From contig SWDT01000570.1 in NCBI GenBank assembly GCA_009193035.1, forward strand, positions 1 through 17,997: DNA of 17,997 nt, read 5' to 3'. Both the position numbers and the translations under genes were made by a program. Below are positions 10,162 to 17,862 of this stretch, one piece after another. Every line of letters starts with the position of its first letter. Within the stretch, counting starts at the first letter, position 1. The notes under the pieces are model-generated. The model was not told the origin of the DNA. It saw only the letters and a list, made by a program, of their open reading frames with translations, and ran no database searches. This stretch comes from Halicephalobus mephisto. Its lineage: Eukaryota > Nematoda > Chromadorea > Rhabditida > Panagrolaimidae.

Positions 10162-11888
10162 GATGGGGGGTTTTTCTGATTGGATCGCTTTTCTTACTTT
10201 GACAAAAGAATAAATCATACGACATTGTTCGTTGTAAGAATTATAAAAACGCTAGGTATTGAGATTATTTATCTTTTTTGTATGACACAAAACCATTCCA
10301 TTTAAATATACATAGTAACGATGATATTTTTGAAAACAACACGATATAGAGACAAAAATCAACGTTTCATTTTTGGATTGTCGTCCGCCTCTGAGGGGTC
10401 AAGAAGGGACATTTATGGTCAACAGAATTAGTTGTTAGAAGTTTTTCTTAATGTAATTTCTACTATGGAGAATGTTTTTCTAAGTATATTTTTGAAAACC
10501 ATATACAGCATTTTATTGTGAAATCTATAATAATTCAGGAATAAAACTATTTCAATAAATTAATTCAAAAAAGTACTTTATTGATTAATAATGACTTCTG
10601 AATTGTCAATTATAGATTTAGCACAAGAAATGCATCTGATGGAAGTTCATTCCGTTGTTCGTTGGTGAGACTGAAGAATAGTTCGATTATTGCTCATTTC
10701 TGTTTTTGTATGAAAGTTCCTTCCTGAAAGTTAATCCAATAATGATATTCCATTACTGAGAATTAACTTACTTCTTCATCGAAATTTTTTCATGTTATGG
10801 AGGGATATTTCATCTTGTTCCAGCAATGGATTTCAGTCATGATAATATTCAGTAGTCTCTTCTAAATTACAATCGGGAGAAAACAGTGATTTATCATGAT
10901 GAGGAGACGGATATAATTTTCTTCATTCTTGAACTCATCTGCTGTGGTGGAAGAAACATTCATAGTGTATTCCATGAGTTCAGTTCTGAATCTGTATTCG
11001 ATGCATTGGAGAAGTACAAAAGTACGATTCTTGATATCATCTGGATATTCATTCTGATCTGATACTTGATCTGAGTTTGAATCAAGGACATTATTTCTCA
11101 TCTCAGATTGAAAAGGATCTGTATTTTGAAATTGGAACGATGTCGAGAAACTAGGTGTAGTTAAAATGTTCTTAAGGAACCGAGGAGTTATTCATGTTAT
11201 CTATGTATTCTGAAAGAAACGTTAAAAAGCCAAAATATCGTTAGAACCAGTCGGAATTGATATGGAATAGTGTTTCGTATTATCAAAATCGACGGTCGGA
11301 GTTGGAAGTTAAAATCAGAATTTTCCATGTTAAGACACAACTTATGAGTCATGTTGGAATTGAAAAATCTAGTTGAGTTTCTACTATCAATTTAGATGAA
11401 ATAGATTTCTCAAATAGAAAAATTCATAGATGCACTTTAATACTAAAAGTCCAAATTTCGATTTCGAACCCTGATCTCTGACTTCAATAATACCCAGTAC
11501 AGATTCCTGGTCGAAATTATTTTATAAAACGGAAACTAAAAATCAAAAATTAAGTAATACATCGGTTCTGCAGATTTGACCTATATCATCGTTATTTTAG
11601 TTATCAATTGATAACTACTAATTATTAGTAAAGAAAGTTCTCTTCATTCATGGGAAAAGAGACAGGATGTTTCACTGTTGTGTTCGATGATAATACGAAA
11701 CATGGATCCTTTATTCATCGAATTTATCCAATTTTGTCCATACTAATAGTCGATTTCTTAGACAGAACTATCCATTGAAATAACTGATCAACTGTGAATC
11801 GACTTAAAAGTAGTGAATTCGTTGTATAATAAGGATATTATTATTGGTTGCAGGATTAGGATTTGAAATAAATCATCGACTTATTGTT
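10162..11888. other. non-coding stretch between 5S and the SL RNA cluster
   Basis: I see no supported gene. A 79-codon minus frame (10862-11101) starts with ATG but shows no motif, signal sequence or splice context. A GGTTCGAAATC word on minus near 11465 resembles a B box but lacks a partner A box. Confidence 0.4.
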
Positions 11889-11910
11889 CTCACTCTTGGA
11901 TAATTAAACC
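11889..11910 (-). pseudogene. decayed spliced-leader RNA gene (copy D)
   Basis: On minus the 22 bases begin GGTTTAATTATCC and end AAGAGTGAG, matching the nematode SL1 leader at 19 of 22 positions. The 5' flank ends ATTAGAATGAGTTCTTC, with ATTAGAA 17 bases before the leader exactly as in the three intact copies. The base pair after the leader is AA rather than the GT of a 5' splice site. No AAATTTTGG Sm site appears where the others have it. It therefore cannot donate a leader in the normal way and is best read as an SL RNA pseudogene that kept its promoter block. Confidence 0.6.
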
Positions 11911-11951
11911 GAAGAACTCATTCTAATTTCAGACTTTATGAATAGCTTGTC
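11911..11951 (-). promoter_or_regulatory. relic SL RNA promoter block (copy D)
   Basis: The minus-strand flank AGCTATTCATAAAGTC followed by GAAATTAGAA aligns with the 5' flanks of the other SL genes (AGCTT or AGTTATT, then AAAG, then ATTAGAA at -17). Confidence 0.4.
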
Positions 11952-12164
11952 AGACAAGTATTGAAGGCTTTGAAATGCAAGATAACTATAAATAGAGAAT
12001 AGGAAGACAGACACAATAACCGATTGGAAGAGGAAGTGATGAGTGTTCTCTCAGGAAATAAAAGAGTCAGTGTCACCTCTTCTATTCACAGTTCTTTCGC
12101 TCTCTACCATTATCGTTATTTCGCACTCTGCTTCCAAGAATATCAGCATTCACCTAACCAGAGA

Positions 12165-12205
12165 TCTAGTTATTGAATAAAGTTCCCGATTAGAACGTTT
12201 TCTTC
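12165..12205 (+). promoter_or_regulatory. SL RNA promoter (PSE-like block), copy A
   Basis: The 41 bases before the leader contain TAGTTATTGAATAAAG and then ATTAGAAC starting at -17. The same block at the same distance precedes the other SL genes. It is probably the proximal sequence element read by the snRNA-activating complex for RNA polymerase II snRNA-type genes. Confidence 0.55.
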
Positions 12206-12305
12206 GGTTTTATTACCCGAATTTGAGGTAAACATTTGATTCCGCTCTTGAGTAATCTTGTGGTGGTGAGTTTAAATTTTGGACTGCTCTTCTGATCAGG
12301 AGCTA
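12206..12305 (+). ncRNA. spliced-leader RNA gene, copy A
   Basis: The RNA carries a 22-nt leader, GGTTTTATTACCC then GAATTTGAG, that is cut off and joined to mRNA 5' ends by trans-splicing. It matches nematode SL1 at 19 of 22 positions (T for A at 6, and changes at 14 and 16). The leader is followed at once by the donor GTAAAC at 12228. The Sm-binding site AAATTTTGG lies at 12274-12282. A middle helix forms from CCGC and GTGG. A 3' hairpin GCTCTT / AGGAGC with a 6-base loop ends at 12303. Total length of about 100 nt is normal for SL RNAs. The 3' end is estimated from the hairpin. All parts needed for function are present. Confidence 0.9.
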
Positions 12306-13221
12306 TTAATTGGAAATTGAGTTCTTTTATGATTCCCATTTCATCGAAAGGTTTAGTAAATCTAATTGACGAATAACTCTTGAAATTAATAACTTCATCA
12401 ATATACTTGCAACACCGGTGTTTTCAGAGAAATTGATTCGTTTTTTATATCTTTGATAAATAAATGATTGAGAGAAAGCAACTATTTCATCATGATGTGA
12501 AAATAAGAGTTTGTTCTTCAGTGGATCTGGCTTCCACTGATGATTTTAATCATTAAATCAAGTAATCAGTTGATCAATCAGAGAGAATATATCAACATCA
12601 TCTGAAAATCAAGAAGTATCTGGAATTCGAAGTAGTTATTTATTTCAATCAGAACAGACATTTTTAGTTGAGAACTGTATCCTCAAAGAGAATGTCACAA
12701 GTCTCACTGAAATGTTTGGGTGGTCAAACAATTAATAAAAATTCTAATGAAAATTGACAAAAACTAGTATCCATAGATGAACTGTTTTTAAGCACAGTGA
12801 ATTTGAGATCAGGTTTCAAATTTTCAATCAGAATAAGTATCTGAGGACTAAATCAAAGTCTTTTTCAGAATTCCCATTCTCATATTAATTTATATAACTA
12901 AATTCCTCTACACCCATGAAATATATTGTAGAGAGACTGTACAAGATCTATGGAATTTATAATTGAAATAGCTATGAAAAGTTCACTCCATTCTATTTTG
13001 ATGATTCGGATAATCCCTTCAGTAATTTAAAGCTGAACAACATTTTACAACAAGAATGGAAGCAAATAATCTGTTTTCGACTCCATTTTCTCTAAATTTT
13101 CCTTCCATTGTGACTCAGGAAGACGTTTAAATCAAAATGACAACAAGTAACAAGAATTGTTTAAATTGAATGTAATATTCACTTGTTAAATGAATAAAGC
13201 ATAAGTCATATTTATAAAATA
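12306..13221. other. non-coding spacer inside the SL cluster
   Basis: I see no gene. Two small structures stand out: a 12-bp palindrome AACACCGGTGTT (12411-12422), and a perfect 8-bp hairpin TCAGTGGA / TCCACTGA with a 7-base loop (12518-12540) followed by a second TGATTT / AAATCA hairpin. Neither matches a known RNA. Confidence 0.4.
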
Positions 13222-13321
13222 AACTCTCCATTTCGAGAGCATTCCAAAATTTAGGCATTCCCGCTACAAGATCTCTCAAAAGCGGACTTCAATCTTTACC
13301 TCAAAGCTGGGTAATTAAACC
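13222..13321 (-). ncRNA. spliced-leader RNA gene, copy B
   Basis: On minus the leader starts at 13321: GGTTTAATTACCC then AGCTTTGAG, 20 of 22 positions identical to SL1. The donor GTAAAG follows. The middle helix is CCGCT / AGCGG, fully paired. The Sm site AAATTTTGG is at 13252-13244. The 3' hairpin is CTCTC / GAGAG with a GAAATG loop, and the RNA ends near 13222, giving about 100 nt. The copy is divergently oriented to copy C, with 287 bp between their starts. The leader differs from A and C in the three bases after CCC, so it would mark mRNAs with a distinct 5' end. This copy looks intact. Confidence 0.9.
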
Positions 13322-13362
13322 AAATACAACTTCCTAATTTTGAGGTTTCTGAAAGCTGAGTG
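13322..13362 (-). promoter_or_regulatory. SL RNA promoter (PSE-like block), copy B
   Basis: Minus-strand flank CACTCAGCTTTCAGAAACC, then AAAATTAGGA, then GTATTT up to the leader. It aligns base for base with copy C over 41 bp, including the element at -17. Confidence 0.6.
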
Positions 13363-13567
13363 AATTGGGGTAGATGAATACAGGTGGACAATGGATTGTG
13401 TGAACGACGAGATATAAGGGGAAATAACTGAACTGTTAGAAAAAGAACATTTCTCATTAAAAACAAACCGGGGAAATTATGTGTTGTGTTTGTCGCTCTG
13501 ACTCTCGTCTTTCTTACCTATCTCTTAGTGAAGTGATGGGATAAAATAGGGTTCATTCAGCTGAAAT

Positions 13568-13608
13568 CACTTAGCTTCCAAAAGACAGAAAATCAGAACA
13601 CTGTATTC
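13568..13608 (+). promoter_or_regulatory. SL RNA promoter (PSE-like block), copy C
   Basis: The flank CACTTAGCTTCCAAAAG, then GAAAATCAGAAC, then TGTATTC reaches the leader. CACTYAGCTTYCA lies at -41 to -29 as in copy B, and ATYAGRA at -17 as in all copies. Confidence 0.6.
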
Positions 13609-13710
13609 GGTTTAATTACCCGAATTTGAGGTAAACATTTAATTTCGCTCTAGAAAAGTCTTGTGGCGAACACAGTTAAATTTTGGATTGCTTTCGTAAT
13701 GGAAAGTCTG
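13609..13710 (+). ncRNA. spliced-leader RNA gene, copy C
   Basis: The leader is GGTTTAATTACCC then GAATTTGAG (13609-13630), 20 of 22 positions like SL1, followed directly by the donor GTAAAC. The middle helix is TTCGC / GCGAA, different in sequence from copy B yet fully paired. The Sm site AAATTTTGG is at 13678-13686. A 3' hairpin CTTTC / GAAAG ends near 13707. Length is about 100 nt. Copies A and C share the last 16 leader bases and the first ten bases of the intron-like half, so they are the closest pair in leader. B and C are closest in promoter, which hints at exchange between copies. This copy looks functional. Confidence 0.9.
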
Positions 13711-14708
13711 TGATTTGACAAAGAAGTCATTCAATATTAATAGTGATACCTGTGTTCTTCATTTGGAAGACTTGAAATTGACACCTTAATATTGTCAACT
13801 GGAAAACATTATTTATAAGAAATTCTTGTCTTTAGTGTACTCGTTGTATGGAAGACTCGACTTTTCTACATCACAACAGGAGAGTAGTTATATACTCTCT
13901 AAGACACTCACTATTTACCCGATCTCTAAAGACCACGTCTTTTCTTATTTTATACCTATTTTACTCAAACATCTAAAGATGAAGCCACAAACGAGAAACT
14001 GTCCAGAAATCTGATTTCATAAGCTAGTTTGGATTCCTCACTTCTCTTTTCCACATAGCTGAAACTGATAGTTTTGAGAATTGTTTAGTATCACTTTTAT
14101 GTCTGAATACTTAATTATTTCTTAATTTAATGAACTCAAAGTTAGATGTGAGCCATAACTTTCTAGATTATGGAAAAACACTAGAATAAATCTGTTTTTG
14201 CTTTTTTAGTGTGCAATTGTTACATAAAGGCTCTCGTATTCTCCACTGAGGTGATCGTGATCTCTTTAGGACTTTTAATTGAGTATACTTGATGACATTC
14301 TGGACAGTTTTTACTTTCATCAAATAATTTCCATTCTGTCTGTTAAATTTCCCATCTTAGAGTTGGATCTTCTCAAGGACTGACTCTGACACTCTGGTCT
14401 CACCTCTCAGATATTACCTGACTGGACGGAGTATTGGACTTTCTTTCTAAGCATTGGTGGCATAATTTATAATGCAACTAGTGGTTTATTGGAATTACTG
14501 TTAAGAGAGTCACCAAATTTCACTTTGATTTCAGTGACAAGTAATTTTATAAACAAATTTTAGACAACACAAATACAATTTACCGAGGTTTGATTCGATA
14601 AAAAACGACTGAATTCTGATTCGAGTGACAAGTCGACATTTATTAAAAATGATCTTTTAAATTAAGATTCAAGTTCAGTAAGAAATCAGTAGTTCAATTA
14701 GTCCAAAT
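13711..14708. other. non-coding stretch right of the SL cluster
   Basis: I see no supported gene. A 62-codon frame at 13826-14014 lacks an ATG start and any motif. Confidence 0.4.
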
Positions 14709-15054
14709 ATGCAAATATTGTCTTCAAATTCGAATTCACTGTTAGAAATGCTTCAATCATCAACAGCGTCTTATCAAGCTGGGAATAAAAACGAATACAA
14801 TAAAGTCAATTATTAGTCAAAAATATTAGTGATATAATTGAATCGATTAAAGTTCATAATGCTTATGTAACAGCTGATAATTCGGGAAACTATGACTTGA
14901 GTAGTACAAATAAAAATGAAAATAAAGTTTCATCAAAAAGGCATAGAAAAAAGAAATTAACAAAAATAAAGAATTTGTCGATTATTTAGCAGGAAAAAAT
15001 GACAAATATATAACAGGTTCTGGATTTAAGACAATTCCTCTCGTTCAAAAATAA
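14709..15054 (+). pseudogene. frame-broken AT-rich reading frame, unrecognised
   Basis: Three consecutive open segments lie in three frames and together read like one protein of about 115 residues. Segment 1 runs from ATG 14709 to TAG 14816 and starts MQILSSNSNSLLEM. Segment 2 (about 14816-14989) contains NISDIIESIKVHNAYV and a basic SSKRHRKKK stretch. Segment 3 (about 14953-15054) contains EFVDYLAGKNDKYI and ends KTIPLVQK plus stop. Segments 2 and 3 meet at a run of six A, a common place for one-base slips; the first break is near 14810-14820. There is no room for introns at the breaks. I recognise no family. It is a decayed gene or transferred fragment, or a real short gene with sequencing indels in the A-runs. 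Composition (N, K, S, I rich) is unlike the Hsp70-like gene. Confidence 0.35.
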
Positions 15055-15390
15055 TATTAATAATAAATAATGAAATTTCTTCAAACGTTTCCTTATGATA
15101 TCTCTTTCAAATCCAATTCAATAAAAATATTTATGTTCTTAAAATCAACCAAATCATTGTTAATATTATTATTGTTATTTTCATTAATTGAGTAGAAGAA
15201 TTTATTATTAGTATGATGTATATTTACTTTAATTTTAATTTCTAAACTATCCAATTTTATGACCCTTATTTTGTACTTCTTATGCAAAAACTCTTGAAGA
15301 AATGAATATTCGGACGTGAATCGTTAGATTTTAGTTGTAAAATGAAAACTGTTATTTATTAAATAAGAGAAAATTTATAATTATCTTTTC

Positions 15391-15560
15391 TTAACCCATT
15401 ATGTCCAGATGTGACATATATGTCTCATTGCAGTTGCAATATTCAAAGTTATTGCATCGAGCAGGTTTTTTGATATGTTACTTAGCACCCTCGAAAATTT
15501 ATATTTTGATCAAAAATCATTAAAAATTCATTTTGAGGACTTTTGGACATAATGAGTTAA
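15391..15560. mobile_element. TTAA-flanked short element, piggyBac-MITE type
   Basis: TTAA at 15391-15394 and TTAA at 15557-15560 flank 162 bp whose ends are inverted repeats: CCCATTATGTCC on the left and GGACATAATGAG on the right, matching in 11 of 12 positions. A TTAA target duplication with ends starting CCC is the signature of piggyBac-superfamily elements. There is no coding capacity, so it would be a non-autonomous MITE. A second AATGGGTTAA at about 15975-15984 also mirrors the left end over 10 bp, so a longer 0.6-kb element is an alternative reading, but the inner pair matches over more bases. Confidence 0.6.
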
Positions 15561-16147
15561 AGGTAAAATGCTTTTTTCCATTTTAACTTTCGAATTTCTT
15601 CAGAAATATGTTTTTTGTAAAATTCCAAATTGTTTTGAGAAATATTTTATTTTTTAAAATGGAAATCATAGTCCCTTTCTGTTCTTGATATTTTTAACAG
15701 CAATGAGGTTTTTTTATCACTCCTTATATGAACATGTGATCAATTATTTTTGAGAACTGAGAAGAGTAAAATTGCAGTTCCGGAACTGAGGAGTTTCACG
15801 TACAGACAAATAACGAAGCATATGATAGAGCGGATACTTTGGATATTTTGTTATTGATATCACTAAGAACTAATCAATTTTTTTGAAAGGCTGTTATTTG
15901 GATATTTTTACTGTTTTCATTTTCATTATAGATGGAATCTTGGTAAACTATTGCTTAATAAGGATTCCTTATGAGAATGGGTTAAAGTGCTCTTTAGATA
16001 CGTGAAAACCCATCTTTTTAAATAACTGCAAAACTGAGACTTTAATTATCAATAAAAAAAATTGTTTATTAAAGGGAAGTTTTACAGTAAAGAAAATTTA
16101 AAATAAATATGATATTTGGATTAATGTGTTAACACTTAATAAGTCTT
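15561..16147. other. non-coding stretch downstream of the lectin gene
   Basis: This is AT-rich sequence with no gene that I can support. It includes a 7-bp hairpin ATAAGGA / TCCTTAT (15957-15971). Confidence 0.4.
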
Positions 16148-16153
16148 TTTATT
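16148..16153 (-). terminator. poly(A) signal of the lectin gene
   Basis: On the minus strand AATAAA lies 18 bases after the stop codon of the lectin. Nematode 3' untranslated regions are often very short, so this placement is plausible. Confidence 0.65.
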
Positions 16154-16170
16154 GGATGCAACTGAAATCA

Positions 16171-16712
16171 TTAGTTTTGCTCTGTTAGGGACAAAGTAGA
16201 TTCTGTTTCGGCAATTTCAGTAACTTCACAGATATATGGGAAATATTTATCACAAACATAACTTGAATACCAATAGCCTTGAGAACCTATAGAAACGCAC
16301 TTGTGATCAGGATCGTTCCAAGGTTGTCCAATTGCCCAGTTAAAGTAAGTTGTATTTTTTCCATCATCGACATTTTTCCAAATTCCTCCCACCAATTGGG
16401 TAATTCCAATCCAAAAATGTCGATCCCCATAGACAGGATTTATTAAATCTAAAACTAGTAATGTGTTTAGATATAAAGTTTAATCTCACTTGTGACAAAG
16501 GCGTTCAAAAATCCATTAGAGATAGAGAGCAGATGACCATTATGTACTTGACAGTTAATTTCAGCATCCAAAAAAGGCACTAAATTATTAATTGGTAATA
16601 TACACGACCAGTTGCTCCCCAGACCAGATGGAATTGGGGTTGCACCGTTAGGACAGGTAGAAGCCACAAGATGAAACAATATAATACTTGATAGAAGTAT
16701 AATTTTGAACAT
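16171..16712 (-). CDS. secreted C-type lectin, single domain, two exons
   Basis: Exon 1 is 16712-16490 and exon 2 is 16448-16171. A 41-bp intron (GTGAGA...TTTTAG) splits a codon after its first base. The joined protein has 166 residues. Residues 1-18 form a signal peptide (KIILLSSIILFHLVAS), so it is secreted. One C-type lectin domain follows: Cys20 and Cys37 (the N-terminal pair of long-form domains), Cys54 with Cys148, Cys125 with Cys140, and the WIG core at 88-90. The tail from about 151 is short and acidic/Ser-Thr rich. The first calcium motif is altered to GQPWND (115-120) in place of EPN or QPD, and the usual WND before the penultimate Cys is WYS (134-136). Calcium-dependent sugar binding is therefore doubtful. 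Nematode relatives (clec genes) are often gut or surface proteins linked to defence. The start is the only ATG before the signal peptide. Confidence 0.9.
16449..16489 (-). other. 41-bp intron of the lectin gene
   Basis: Minus-strand donor A|GTGAGA and acceptor GTTTTAG|A. Splicing joins LNAFVT to NLINPVYGDRHFWIG, which completes the lectin fold. Confidence 0.85.
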
Positions 16713-17085
16713 TATTGAGGAGGAATTATTCTTGAATATTTGTTGTTGTTTGAAGCAAGAGAAATGATAAGGTTAAATCAATAATAAAAAACTAGATTCA
16801 TTAATAGGCTATGGGTATCATTAATATACTAGTATCTCATCAGCAAGCTCTAACTGGGAGGTGTGTCAGATTTAAAGAAAATATAGACTTCAATGCATTA
16901 TAATCTCACTAAAATTAAAATAAATCAATGAGAATAAGAAATATTTTGGCTATATTTATAATATCATAATTTGTTAAAGGATTTAATTTTTTATTAAACA
17001 TTTTGTCATTTATAACCAGGAAAAATTGTGAAATAATTGGATTGAAGTGATTAGACATAATTATACACTAACTGGATCTCACGTA
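16713..17085. other. intergenic region between lectin and right-hand gene
   Basis: This is a shared upstream region for the minus-strand lectin and the plus-strand gene to the right. I see no clear TATA box, trans-splice acceptor or other element. Confidence 0.4.
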
Positions 17086-17862
17086 ATGTCTCGTATCTTC
17101 AAGGAGGAGGAACGGGGTGAGCCAGAATGAGTACTACTATACTACTGTTACCTTTCTTGTGAATGAGGATCATTTTGCTCTCTTTCCATTGATTCGGGAA
17201 GGCGTTCCTTGCAAGGTATGTGGAGAGCGTGTTCGCCTGCGAGAATCATCTCAGCTGTGGTATTATTATTTAGGCTGGTCCAATCGTTCATTTCCCGACA
17301 ATAGTTACACAACTGTATTTGTTGTTTATATTGCAACGGAGAGGTCCAAGGTCTAAGGGTAATTAAAGAATTGGAAGACGAAGAATTGACAGATGGTGGG
17401 TTCAGATCGATAGTTCGAGAAAAGATCGTTCAGGTAACCGATATCTTTAAGACGATATCACTTGTTAATTAATTTTCAGGCGTACCTTATTTTACTCCTA
17501 TTTGGATTAGCGGATTTGAATGAAGAGAATTTTGGTCTCAATGCAAAACATGGTCTGTCGATATTCGACTTCTGGGTGAACAAATATCAATGGGCCGGAT
17601 AAGGCCCTGGCTCACTTCCTTGACCCTGAAGCAATTTCGGGATGGGATGGGAGAACAGATACCTCCTTTTGAAGAAAGCCAATGGGAATCGAGGAGAATG
17701 ATCGCCAAAGAATCTCTGAAGCAGTGGAATATATCCGAAAACCTGGCGTTCGCTGAGAGAGATCTGCAATTGATCAAAAACAAGTTCCAAGCACACAGCG
17801 TTGAATTTGCAAAAGAAACGAAGATCTCGATAAGTACATCAGTTCGATTAGTGACAGATTGA
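17086..17862 (+). CDS. unrecognised multi-exon gene or gene remnant
   Basis: The base composition becomes less AT-rich and coding-like here. The best-supported part is an intron at 17434-17479 (46 bp, CAG|GTAACC...ATTTTCAG|G). It joins KELEDEELTDGGFRSIVREK-IVQ upstream to AYLILLLFGLADLNEENFGL downstream in phase 0. That frame stops at 17596-17598, unless a second intron (17576-17631, GTGAAC...CCTGAAG) leads on in phase 0 into a 76-residue end starting QFRDGMGEQIPPFEESQW, rich in charged residues and ending at TGA 17862. The 5' part is uncertain. An ATG at 17086 followed by a GTGAGC donor (17117) and an AAG|GTATGT donor (17215/17216) suggest small first exons, but no single path gives one clean frame. 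It may be a real gene with exons I cannot chain, or a decayed one. No known domain is recognised. Confidence 0.4.
17434..17479 (+). other. 46-bp intron in the right-hand gene
   Basis: CAG|GTAACC donor and AATTTTCAG|G acceptor, with size and borders like the other two introns in the window. Both flanks are open in the same frame when joined. Confidence 0.55.

Noticed and set aside
10862..11101. A 79-codon minus-strand ORF, acidic, starting with ATG.
   Set aside because: No motif, poly(A) signal or intron context; open frames of this size occur by chance over such a long window.
11455..11480. A GGTTCGAAATC-like B box on the minus strand, possible tRNA.
   Set aside because: It deviates from the B-box consensus, and no A box or cloverleaf is found at the right distance.
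12119..12140. CACTCTGCTTCCAAGAA about 80 bases before SL copy A, similar to the -41 element of copy C.
   Set aside because: A better match (TAGTTATTGAATAAAG plus ATTAGAA at -17) exists at the right distance, so the more distant word is probably coincidence.
15093..15287. A 64-codon minus-strand ORF with a poly-Asn run, and a 41-codon plus ORF opposite it.
   Set aside because: The Asn run comes from an ATT/AAT microsatellite and both strands are open because the tract is nearly pure A/T. There is no further sign of coding.
17201..17240. PCKVCGERVR in a plus frame resembles the start of a nuclear-receptor zinc finger (CKVCGDR).
   Set aside because: The second cysteine pair, the P-box and all later finger residues are missing in every frame, and a strong AAG|GTATGT donor lies inside the motif. 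The match is short and probably chance.
17345..17370. AAGGGTAATTAAAG, resembling a reverse-strand SL leader start.
   Set aside because: Only about ten bases match; there is no TTTGAG end, donor, Sm site or promoter block.
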